From Physcomitrium patens (taxonomy: Eukaryota; Streptophyta; Bryopsida; Funariales; Funariaceae), in assembly GCF_000002425.4 (NCBI RefSeq), contig NC_037253.1, forward strand, positions 3,378,576 to 3,442,575: 64,000 nt of DNA, written 5' to 3'. Under the pieces are notes generated by a model, which saw only the letters and a program-made list of their open reading frames with translations, made no database searches and was not told where the DNA came from. This document shows positions 13,101 to 23,568 of the stretch, piece after piece. Position numbers and translations under genes: made by a program. Position 1 is the first letter of the stretch. The number at the start of each line of letters is the position of its first letter.

Positions 13101-13739
13101 TATGACGTAGAGATAGAATTTGCTTGAAAAAATATTGAATTTTTGATTGCTATTGATTACTCTATTATCATGTAACTTTAGAATATGCACAACATTCTAT
13201 AAATAAGACTCTTTTATAATTCACTTGCTCTCATATCGATAATTTTTTCTTTCATTAAACATTTATAAAACAAAAACATGAGAGAGCCAAAACCTCCATT
13301 GAGAGTCTTTATATCTCCCTTTTAAGAGGATTTCTATCTTTTAAAAATTCTAAATCCTATTTCTAATTCTAAATCCTAAATCCTACTTTTAAATCCTAAT
13401 TCTTTTATTTTTATTTAAATTTTTATATATTTTTTAAAATAATTAAAAAATTAGATTGAAGATTGATTCCATCTCAATTTAAGCCACTACCAACTTGAGG
13501 TTTCTTCCTTTTTACAAGAAACTATATATCAATCGATCAAGAAGACAAATATATAGAAGACATAGGTATCACATATCATTCTCCTATTAAAGAAGATTCC
13601 TTGTTCCCACCCATAAGCAACAAGTGCCCTTGTCATCTAAGAAAATTTTCTAATACAAACATTGTGGAGCCAATCCTTTCAATATCTTCAATAAATTAAT
13701 TGAAGATTTTTAAAAAATATTCCTTTTCTCTTTCTCCTA
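13101..13739. other. AT-rich spacer, no gene seen
   Basis: Low-complexity AT-rich DNA. A short repeated motif (TTCTAAATCCTA variants) occurs around 13340-13395. No coding or RNA gene is supported. Confidence 0.5.
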
Positions 13740-13815
13740 TGTACTACCATGGAATTTTGAACTCGGAACCTCCTAGGTGCCACCTAAGTACCTTACCATC
13801 CATCCACCTCCATAA
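13740..13815 (-). repeat. Possible tRNA-derived SINE head
   Basis: On the - strand, GGTAAGGTACTTAGGTGG followed about 10 nt later by GGTTCCGAGTTCAAAATTCC resembles pol III box A and box B spacing of tRNA-derived SINEs. It is locally more GC-rich than its surroundings. No cloverleaf, poly-A tail, target duplication or second copy was found, so this is weak. Confidence 0.25.
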
Positions 13816-15838
13816 GCCTCAAGCTGCCACTTGATGTCCAAAGCTTTAATTTTGTTTTTTTTATGTATGCTGTCCGACCTCTTCATCTTTTTTAAATCTC
13901 TGTTTTTTATAAATTATAATTTTTTTATAAAAAAATTCATATCTATTTATAAATCTACTAAAAATATATCTACCAAATTTATATTAAATAGACACTTAAA
14001 TAATTAATTATCTTAAAACCTATTTTTTTATAAAAATTTAATTTTATATTTCTAATAATTATAATAATTTTTATTAATAGGATAATATTCTAAATATATC
14101 TTTATTAAATTTTATAATAATTAATTAATTAATTAATTCTAATTTTTAATTATTTTAAAAAATATATTTTATTTTATAAAAAAAATAAACTTAAAACTAA
14201 TGTATTTCATAGTTTTTATCCAGATTTTATATGTTGTGTATAAATATGACACAACAATGCAATTGGATTATTTCTAAGATTTAAGATCCTTCCTGTCTAT
14301 AGTAATATAAATCCTGTCACAATGTAAGGCAGCATAGATTAGAACAAAATTAAACAAAATACAACTTAAAAGGCAGAATAAAACAAAAGAGATTAAAACA
14401 TAATTGAACCATAGAATGCAAAATCAAACTTTACTAAGAAAAAGGATGTGAAGCCATATTTGACTAAATATCCAAATGGCCTTGAGTAATTCTATTTATA
14501 CTTTATCCAACTACCTTAGGACTTTCTAGAATGTTTTTAATAGTAGATTCTACTTAGATAAATACCTTAAATCCTTTTTAGAATGTTCTATGGTAGATCC
14601 CACATAAACCATCAACCAAGGTGCAATTCTTGAGACTTCTAAAAAATTTTTAAACATGGCTCCAACTACCTATTCTTATGCATCAATAATACAAATATCT
14701 TATCCATATCCTATTATAGACTAGGTCGATGTCTTGTTGTGGTTTGGCTATCATATAAAAATAATACTTATATATATTTATTATATAATTTATTATGTAA
14801 TATAATAGGAGCCATATTATTAAATTTTAATTACTCACAAAATATGATTAGATTACTACTTTGAAGTATTTAGTTAAAAAGAATTATAATTGAGATTGAT
14901 TTTATATTGATAATAGTTTTTATATATTTAAAGCCACCTTTATTAGATAATGGTGACTCTTCAAATCTTGTTTTGTTTCTTTTATTTGATATTTAAGATA
15001 CATATTATATAAAACGTATTAGAAAAAAGATTAGAAAAAGGTTTTATGTAAAAAGAGGTAGTTAGTCCAACCATATGGATGAATAGAGATGGATGATGAA
15101 AATCTCCTTTTTATTAGCCAAAAATCACGTCCAATAGACTTCAAGGACGCTATCTAAGATTTTATTAGGAACTAAGATTATTTTTCTAAAGAAATCCAAA
15201 AATTGAAGGTTACAATTATCAAGGTTAGGATTTTGGATATAATTTTGGTAAAAAATTTGTATAAATTATATTTTTTACAAAAAATATATATGCACTCAAA
15301 GTTAAGGTATTGATTTTGTACCTATTATCACTCTTTGGAACATAGTACATGTATTTAAAGGACTTTTGAAGATCAAATTATGCAATTGAAAAGTTAGTTT
15401 ATAATGCTATATTTAGCATGTAAAAAAAAACATTTAGAACTTATTTGGAGGAGCAATGACTACTTTAAGACATTGCTTCTAAGTTGAGGTTTTTCAATAA
15501 ACCAATTTTATAAAGGATTCAATTTTAGCCATATCTTAGATATTTGAAAGAATCTTTAGCTAAAATTTTCTATAAATATGTATTATTATATTATTAAGTT
15601 ACATACCAAATTTTGTGGCATTTGGATTTTATAATTTTGAGATATAAAGAAAATAGTATTTGAATATTTATAAATTAGAATTTAGAGCACCTGCGATGGA
15701 ATTTAAGATGCCAAATAATTTCTATTGGACTTATGGTTTGATTTTTTTGTAGTAAAGCTTAAGGATAAATGCTAAATTATTTAGAAATTTAAGAAAAATT
15801 AAAAAATTGGATCAAGAGATATGATATTCTAAAATTTA

Positions 15839-15863
15839 GAAAAAAAAAAAAAAAAAAAAAAAA
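15839..15863. repeat. Poly-A tract
   Basis: An uninterrupted A run of about 25 in AT-rich DNA. There is no retrocopied gene directly upstream. Confidence 0.8.
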
Positions 15864-17015
15864 CTTTGTAGGAGAAAAATATTTTAAAAGAATTTTGCTA
15901 AAATTTGGATATTTTATGCAAAATGAAGGGGTTTTGGGAAGCCAAGACTTTATATATATGTTAAAGATAGAGATTTGGAGCTATGAAAAAATTATGATAT
16001 AAATTTGGATTTTTGTAAGAAGATTATGGATTTTCTTTAAACTGATCAAAAATCTAAGTTACTGACAAATAGTTAGTTGTGATTTGGTTTAGCATAGGAT
16101 GTTAGGACATTTTTAGATGATTTAGAAAGCCTAAGGTATAAATCTTTTAAATATAAAATATTTTTACTATTAGAATATCTATCTATATTTTTGCATTTAT
16201 TTATCTTTTATAATAAAAATAAATCACTTATTAAAGCTTAGCCAATAATTTAAAGCTAAAATGTCTATAATTACGTATCTAGTATATTTCCAAATAAAAA
16301 ATTATACCATACAAAAATATATTTTAATGAAATTGCTAAAAAAAATTTAGCATGTAGTTAAATATTGTTATATGTGAATTTTTGTTAAAATATATATGTT
16401 GTATTTTATTTTTTTAAGATTTATTGATTATATTATAGAATTTTATATATATTAATTTTTGAATAATGAGTTGTATCGAAGATCATGGCCATAATAATCT
16501 ATTCTAATACATATGTAGATACCTTTTATAAATTTATTTATTTATTCACAATAAATCAACTATAAATCTTTTTTTAAGTCTTTTTTCATATTATATATTA
16601 ATCATTTATTTTATTAAAAGTTTTATATTAATTTAATATTTATTTAATTTATTTTTTATTTAATTCATCTATTTCTATAATTACAACCTCTATTTTTAAA
16701 TAATAGATAAAGATTAAATCATTATAATAGATTAAAATGTATCTTATTTCAATTCAATTTTTCAAGCTTGCAAAATCAAATTTCAATGTGATCATTATAT
16801 TTAAATATTAATTTTAAATAAGATTATTTATTTAAATTTCTTAATTTACTAATATTTTAAATAACAAGATTATATCATTACAATTTTTATTATTTTTTAT
16901 ATTTTATTGGAAATATTTATTTATAATTTTTAATTATAAATATATAAAAAAATAGTAAGATAAATTTAAATTAATAGATAATTATAAATTATTTATTCAC
17001 TTATTATTTAATATG

Positions 17016-17020
<5 letters not shown>

Positions 17021-17060
<40 letters not shown>
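17021..17060. repeat. TA dinucleotide microsatellite
   Basis: About 20 TA units flanked by inverted AATATTA/TAATATT-like sequence. Confidence 0.9.
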
Positions 17061-17067
<7 letters not shown>

Positions 17068-17937
17068 TATCAAATAATAATATATACTTATATAAAAACT
17101 AAGATTATTATCATGATAAGAACTCAAACACAAGATCACATACACATAAAAAAATGTATACACAATGGACTTATTTTACTTCAATATGATTAAAAAATAC
17201 ACACAATTGTAGTTCTTTGAAGCTTGATATTAGAACTACTAAATCTCCTAAAAATTATTATTTTATATTGTATTACAAAAAAATATTTTTTATTTTGCAT
17301 TGTATGAGTCTAAATTTCACCATTCAATAAAATTGATACTAGACAACAAGTTTAGGAGGTGGAATGGAAGAACTCTCAATTGTGTAATTGCTAAGTTAAT
17401 TTAAATCTTGGTGTTTGCAGTTCAATCTTGGTATTTGCAATAATTGATCAAGTAATTACTATTAATTTATAGTAAAAGTAAAAATCTTAAAGATTAAAAG
17501 TTAAAAATTTTAAAAAAAAGTTAAAATATAAAAGTTTTAAATTATTATAAAAATAAAAGTGAAACTAAAGAGAGATAAAAGCAAAAGTACCTTAATAATG
17601 TCCAATTAGCTGAGGAAGCTATCTACTACAATGAAATATGTTTTAAATCCCAATGACCATCATTCACTACTTAAGATTCATGCACACACAATTGTAAAGT
17701 TAATATTGAGATATAAAATCAAAAATGAAATTAAGATTATGGTTTAGGTCCAAAGTTTCACATGATTTCATCCTTCACCAAAAAAAGAGAGAAAGAGAGG
17801 GCTTAAAAAACCAAGCTACTCTTACACAATTGAGTAGTGGCTTGTGAAAAAGTGTCCACCTCTCCACCTTTGATTTCTAAAATTCCTTATGTATATCTAC
17901 AGCCTTCATTCATTCAAGAACTAATTTCATTACCAAG

Positions 17938-18299
17938 TGTCACGAATTTAGAATATAAACTGGAAATCTAAACAAAAAGCTCAAGAAAAATCAACAAGAA
18001 TTAGATTAATCAGATGAATACAAGAACAACACTAAAGAGGTGAGCTAGAGCTCCAAGGGGTGTGTTGTTGAGATTGAGGATCCCCTCAGTCTCGGCTCCT
18101 ATATATACTACAAGCTAGAAAGCTTCTCAAGTAGCTTCCACAAAGTAGAAAGCTTTTCAAGCAGCTTCTACGAGTTAGGAAGCTTCTCAAGCAGCTTCCA
18201 CGAGCTTGAAAACTTCTCAAGTAGCTTCTACAAACTACAAAGCTTCTCTAGAACCTTCTAGAATCTTCTACAACTTCCTAGTGTATGTCCTTGACTTCA
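17938..18299 (-). repeat. 3' LTR of C2
   Basis: 362 bp, TGTCA...CTTCA, with a polypurine tract (AAAGAGGGGAG on the - strand) just inside. It holds five tandem units of about 30 bp (AAGCTTCTCAAGCAGCTTC core) at about 18110-18255. The TATA region is CTCCTATATATACTAC near 18097-18112. Confidence 0.85.
18110..18255. repeat. 30-bp tandem repeats in C2 3' LTR
   Basis: Five imperfect copies of a unit of about 30 bp with core AAGCTTCTCAAG(C/T)AGCTTC. The other C2 LTR has three. The two-unit difference (60 bp) plus 5 bases lost at the outer end accounts for the whole length difference between the LTRs. Confidence 0.8.
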
Positions 18300-18346
18300 C
18301 TCCCCTCTTTAGCTTTGAGGTCTCCGAGAAGCACTTCTATTGCAAG

Positions 18347-18700
18347 TCAGTACCGATGTAAGAAGTTAAAAATTTGTCGCATAGTGTCTGCAATATATTC
18401 CAATTGTTGTTCGTGAAGTAAGTAGTTCATTGGTCCTTGTAACCAACGATAGTATCCTACGGCTTTGATTTCTGACCAGGCATAAATTTCCATAACTTCA
18501 TTGTGAAAATGCCTTATAAACACTCCTTTGAGAAGATCACCATAGGCAGGTTCTACCTCAAACACAATCACTAGTGACTTGTTACTGGGTATCTTCCGCC
18601 GTCTTTATGGTATAGGCAGTTCTTCATCTCGGGGTCATCTTTGTGACATACTCGATTGAGAAAATATGACTGGTATGGCATCTATGTCTTCGCTATCCAT
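18347..18700 (-). pseudogene. Accessory ORF after pol in C2, two stops
   Basis: From the Met at 18700 the frame has two in-frame stops (TGA, TAA) and then runs open from about 18571 to 18347. The C-terminal block YRWLQGPMNYLLHEQQLEYI matches YRWLRGPINHLRREQRSEYV of C1 at about half of the positions. An upstream SLVIVFEV matches CLVILLEV. This shows that the accessory ORF is shared by two diverged chromovirus families and is not a chance frame. Function unknown. Confidence 0.6.
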
Positions 18701-18859
18701 ATCAAACCAAAAAAACAAGTACTAAACATGAAAGAATGGGCTCAGGTTACAGATTTATAGTCTCTAACTATGTCTTTTAGAGGTTCCTTCTCTCCCTTCT
18801 TTGTAAGGTCGAGGATTAAGAGGCTTCAAGGAGAAGAGACTTCATTGAAAACTTTCATT

Positions 18860-19274
18860 GAAAGGGCTTAGATTTTTTAGGATAGCGTTAATGAAACTCC
18901 TATATTTTTTACAATGCATTGATAAGATTTTCCGTTGATTCCCATGTGCACTCATTGATATCATAGCCACTCCAATGCACTAGGTACTCTAATTTCTCCT
19001 ACTTTCACCACAAATCTAATAGCTTTTCTACCTCATATTCTTCGTGGTTGTTAATTTCAATACTAGGTGGCAGACATTGCACTCTTCCAATGAAAGATGA
19101 TTCTTGATAAGGCTCCAATAAAGAAACATGAAAGACTGGATGTACTTTCATAGCAGCTGGTAACCCTAGATGATACGCCACTAGATTGATTTGCTTCTGG
19201 ATGACAAATGGTCCCAATCTCTGATATTCCAACTTATCTTATGGCTACTTGGTTTTGATATTCCGTTGAAGCAA
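18860..19274 (-). pseudogene. C2 integrase C-terminus and chromodomain
   Basis: The open part (19005-19232) reads YQRLGPFVIQKQINLVAYHL and HPVFHVSLLEPYQ, the integrase C-terminal domain of chromoviruses. Beyond a stop after LLDLW, LEYLVHW.GYDI.E.TWE can be read: a chromodomain with conserved aromatic residues but broken by stops. The upstream part of the gene continues at 23569, on the other side of N2. Confidence 0.75.
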
Positions 19275-20038
19275 TGTGATTACTCGTTTTACTTATTTCA
19301 AATTAATCTAATAGAAATAAACCCATATAAAGGGATTTGAACATGGAAAATGACTAGTTGCTTAAGCATTCACGTTAGGGTTACACAATCAATTATCTCC
19401 TGAATATATCGTCTCTACTTCCAATATCTGAACACATAAGGAAACTATAATCTCCTCCTTCACCTTATCGATTTCTTCCTTACAGCAATTCAGTCATACC
19501 AATAACTGCTATTTCTACCAACATATTCACCCTCATAATCTCTAACTGTAATACTGTGCCCTCACAGCTTTCAGCACACAATTACCCTCATTCCAATTAC
19601 TAGAATTCTTCATACAGAACTGCCATTCATATTACGGTGTTTCACACAAATACACACTCATTCTCTCTACTAAACTACAATCAGATTTCAACATTCAATC
19701 TTTCTTCTTCTCAAATAATACCAATCACATTTCCATTCCATAATTCACTTCACAATATTCAAAAACTTTCAATCTTCTTATTCAAAGAAAATAACAAACT
19801 AAAGAAAAGAGGTAGCACTAAGCTTACCTCGGCTCACAACTGTCACAGCGATGGCACCTTAATTAACTTCTATAACTTCTATATACTTTCTCCTGATTCT
19901 TCAGATTCTAATTGTAATTTTGTAATTAATCACTTTTAATAACTAAATCACCCATCCATCCTCTTAAATTTCTTATTATATGGACTATTAATATATTTTA
20001 TTAATATCTTTCAAAAACAAATTAATATCTATTCTACA
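19275..20038 (-). repeat. 3' LTR of N2
   Basis: 764 bp, TGTGATTA...ATTCTACA. It is 17 bp longer than the other LTR because of one indel near 19330. The polypurine tract inside (AGGAGTGAGGCTA on the - strand) resembles that of N3. Confidence 0.85.
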
Positions 20039-20089
20039 TAGCCTCACTCCTATCTATACAGCGTCCTCGCAAACACTTAATTGATACCT

Positions 20090-20760
20090 ATCTAAAAATT
20101 ATCTAACAAAACTCTACAAAAATTGCGATCTCTTTGGCCTATCTAATTAATCAATTGCTGCAGTATCTGTTATTAGTTCCATCGATTCCAATTTTAACTG
20201 CAAATCTTCATCCTCCTCCAATCCTTCCATCGACTCTTGCCTCAACTGAGCTAAAAGGTCTTCATTGTATTCGCCCAGTTCACGAACTTGAGCTTCCAAT
20301 TTTAGGATCTGGGCATCTTTCAATTCCAACTGGCGCTAAAAGTGACTCTTCTCTTCTAGAACTTCGGGAACTGGCAACGTCGATACTTGTGCTTGACCAA
20401 TATTGAGTAAATCCTCTGCCAATCTTGTCACCTCAGCGTTCAAGGCTTCAATTTCAGTCCTTAACCACTCCACTTGACATCTGTATTGGACACTCAATAC
20501 CAATTTCTTTTGTGCCAATAACTCGGCCTTTTCTCACTCCATTACCAACTGATCCTTTACTTTTTTCAGTTCCAAAATTTAATGACTACGAGCTCGGAAT
20601 AGTTCTTGTCTGTGGATCTCCACCATGCATTCTCTTTCTTTGTCCCAAGCTTCCTATTGTTTCCCAATTTTTTGCTCCAATAGTAGCTTGAATTCCGCAT
20701 TTGTTTGGATGATCCATTCTTGTTCTTCAATTCTTCAGGTCTGCGTTGATATCACTCAAA
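20090..20760 (-). pseudogene. Third-ORF coiled-coil fragments in N2
   Basis: Two open pieces on the - strand (20336-20518 and 20147-20329, about 60 codons each) are rich in Leu, Glu and Gln at heptad spacing, for example VEWLRTEIEALNAEVTRLAE and QILKLEAQVRELGEYNEDLL. They match in position and style the C-terminal coiled coil of the N3 third ORF. More of the same frame is readable with stops up to about 20700. Truncated at its N-terminal side. Confidence 0.6.
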
Positions 20761-21124
20761 ATTGTAACACGAAAAAGAAACAATAACAAAATGCGATACT
20801 TGAGAATGATCGTAAATGGGTGTCCCACTCCTATTCTTTTACTTAATGGTGATAACGACAACATATTACCCCTACTGTCCGTTTCTCACCTCCGTCCCAT
20901 CTGACACATTAGTAATTATGAACTATCCTTTCAGTCGCCTCTACACCCTAACGCACTTAATTAGGTCTATCCTAAGTACATTCGACGTGACTTCCTCCAA
21001 AAATTGAAAATCCATCCTGGATTTTATGTATGATATAACTGTAATCGGTTCCTGTTAATGCGGGTACTGAATCGATGACCCATGAAATCCTCCAATTGAA
21101 CACACCCATTGGAAAACCCTTCAA
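20761..21124. other. Deletion-junction region of N2
   Basis: The part from about 20995 to 21140 matches the end of the integrase gene of N3 (about 31870-32010) and then passes straight into gag. The remainder is low-complexity and codes nothing recognisable. Confidence 0.5.
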
Positions 21125-22708
21125 TCACACGATATGGCCCATTATTTGTGAGGATGAGGGGTATTTTGTTACAGAATGACCGTGGCCCTTACAATTACTG
21201 CACCATACATTGGTCCTAGAATTGGTAGGCTTTTGTCTCTTCTCCTTATCTTTGGCCATATTGACAGCTATTTCTTCCATTTTCTTTGTCAAATTTAATA
21301 ACAAGGTTTCATTGGAATCTTTTAGGACTGGCATTATTGATATCTCTATCGTAGTTAATGCTTGTTGTTGATACGAAAAATATGGAGCATATATTATTGT
21401 CATGTTTGGTGGTATAGCTTGCAATGGGGTGACATTAACTGGCCCCTGAATATTGGTATTGGAATTGGCCCCTGTTTCTAACATCCGTGGATAACTACCC
21501 ACTGATTTATTCCAAGTCAAATTTTGATATCTACCTTGAACTGGAATCATCGTGGCTCCTGCAGTTAAAAACTGATCATAATGACATTCCTCCCAAACCT
21601 TGGCTCTATTAAAGGATGCAACCACCGTAATGGGTTGAGCTTCCTTTACAAACATTTTTAGCTCTAGTAGGTGCAAACAATTGATTAATATGGATAAGAT
21701 AAATGCCTCTGATATTTGGTGATTCGGCCACTTACTAAGTATATCAGCCACTCGGCCATAGTACAATTCCACTGCTTCTTTTAGGATCATTTTACTGTTC
21801 ATTAACCTCTCTCGAAGGCGGTCCTCAAAACCAATTGGTCGAAAATGAGATAGAAATGCATTCTTCAATGCTTCCTAATTCGAAAATTAACCCATTGGTT
21901 GGCGGTTGTATCATTCAAATGTCGTGTCTTTTAAGGTCACTGACAGCCATCGCAACCAAATATCTTCAGTTCTGCCATTATTAGCTACACATGCTGTAAG
22001 AAACTGAGACAAATGTTAATCGAGATCCACATCCAAAAATTCCCAAAAAGTAGGTAGTGGCATGACACTAGTCGTACAATCACCTACTCCACGTATTTGT
22101 ACTGCAATTGGAACGACTGGTCCTCCTGACGCCATTGAATTTCTTGTTCCACTAAACTTCATTTTAAAATAATCTCTGCTTTCCCTTATTCTAATTTTTG
22201 AGCTCTTAGTGCTCCTCGATTTACTATTATTTTTTGTAAATAGTTTTATTGGTTGAATTATAAGTAAAAACGTCAGATTTTGAAATATAATATAGTTATC
22301 TTTATTGGCGACCAATTTGTGCCAATTTGAAGAGCCATTATTGCTCATTTCAGCGGTACCTCCTACTGGAAAAATATCCAATGGAGTACGAAATTCTTCT
22401 ATGCTTCCTTCTCTTTCAATTAATGGCCTCAAGATTTCCACTAAAATATTAATAAAATTTCTCGCAAGTGTTCTTGGCAGTTTTTCTAATGGTACATATG
22501 ATTGCAGAATTAACAGTCTGTCCGGTTTTTGATATATTCGGATGCGCCGACAAGCTTACAACCATGATTTAATCCAATTTTGTTGATGCTTCCTTTTAAG
22601 ATTACATTCTTGCTCCTCTCTAAACAAGTTCCTTCCTTGTGATCTTCCTTGTCTTTCTCTCAACTGATTTATTTTCCTCGATGCAATGCTCTCATTCTTA
22701 TTAATCAT
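21125..22708 (-). pseudogene. N2 gag, broken
   Basis: The start is the Met at 22708 (INKNESIASRK), which matches the N3 gag start. The longest pieces are 22016-22441 (N-terminal region, LPRTLARNF then ILRPLIEREGSIEEF, then TTSVMPLPTFWEF) and 21125-21868 (capsid C-terminal part, KNAFLSHFRPIGFEDRLRER, then VKEAQPITVVASFNRAKVWE, ending in zinc knuckle CSNCKGHGHSVTKC-like with the last Cys replaced by Tyr). Several frameshifts and stops separate them. The C-terminal zinc-knuckle cluster present in N3 is deleted. Confidence 0.7.
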
Positions 22709-22803
22709 AATATTGCTTCAAACAATACTGAAATCATCTTCCATTGCCAATTTTTCCACATGTTTGGTAACTAATTCCTAACACTCAAAGCTATTATCAC
22801 TCT

Positions 22804-22818
22804 CCGACAGTGGCGCCA
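22804..22818 (-). other. N2 primer binding site, tRNA-Asp-like
   Basis: On the - strand, TGGCGCCACTGTCGG lies 3 nt inside the 5' LTR. It differs at two positions from the tRNA-Asp primer site (TGGCGCCGTTGCCGG) that I recall for the plant Athila/Tat group. Confidence 0.7.
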
Positions 22819-22821
22819 AAA

Positions 22822-23568
22822 TGTGATTATTCATTTTACTTATTCTAAATTAATCTAATGGGAATAAACCCGAACACGAGAAATGACTAGTTGCTTAAGC
22901 ATTCACATTAAGGTCATACAATCAATTACCTCCTAAATATATCATCTCTACTTCCAATATCTGAACATACAAGGAAACTATAATCTCCTCCTTTACCTTA
23001 TCGATCTCTTCCTTATAGTAATTCAGTCATACCAATAACTGCTATTTCCATCAATATATTCACCCTCATAATCTCTAACTGTAATACTACACCTTCACAG
23101 CTTTCAGCATACAATTACCCTCATTCTAATCACTGGAATTCTTCATACAGAACTGCCATTCACATTACGGTGTTTCACACAAACACACACTCATTTTCAT
23201 TGAACTACAATCAGATTTCAACATTCAATCTTTCTTCTTCTCAAATAATACCAATCACATTTCCATTCCATAATTCACTTCACAATATTCAGAAACTCTC
23301 AATCCTCTTATTTAAAGAAAATAACAAACAAAAGAAAAGAACTAGCACTAAGCTTACCTCGGCTCACAACTATCACAACGATGGCACTTTAATTAACTTC
23401 TACAACTCCTATATACTTTCTCCTGATTCTTTAGATTTTAATCGTAATTCTATAATTAATCACTTTTAATAACTAAATCACTCATCCATCCTCCTGAATT
23501 TCCTATTATATAGACTATTAATATATTTTATTAATATCTTTCAAAAATGAATTAATATCTATTCTACA
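22822..23568 (-). repeat. 5' LTR of N2
   Basis: 747 bp, TGTGATTA...ATTCTACA, similar along its length to the left copy apart from scattered substitutions and the indel. Confidence 0.85.

Larger units (their letters stand above)
13816..17937. other. AT-rich spacer with simple repeats
   Basis: No gene is supported. A TGTCAC...-bounded stretch at about 14316-14690 could be a solo LTR, since it has an internal TTCTATTTATACTTT TATA-like region, but its right end and target duplication are unclear. The region also holds a run of about 25 A at 15839-15863 and a TA repeat at about 17021-17060. Sequence between 14770 and 17900 is very AT-rich and mostly uninterpretable. Confidence 0.45.
19275..23568 (-). 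mobile_element. N2: gag-only deletion derivative inserted in C2
   Basis: 4.3 kb with LTRs at 19275-20038 and 22822-23568 and target duplication AGCAA (19270-19274 and 23569-23573). The interior is only 2.8 kb: third-ORF remnant, a fragment of the integrase end, then gag. Protease, reverse transcriptase, RNase H and most of integrase are missing, joined at about 21140. This is the layout of a non-autonomous gag-carrying (TR-GAG-like) element. The LTR and gag are closest to N1 and N3. Confidence 0.88.

Noticed and set aside
14316-14690. Possible solo LTR starting TGTCAC
   Set aside because: No defined right end, no target duplication and no second copy in the window.
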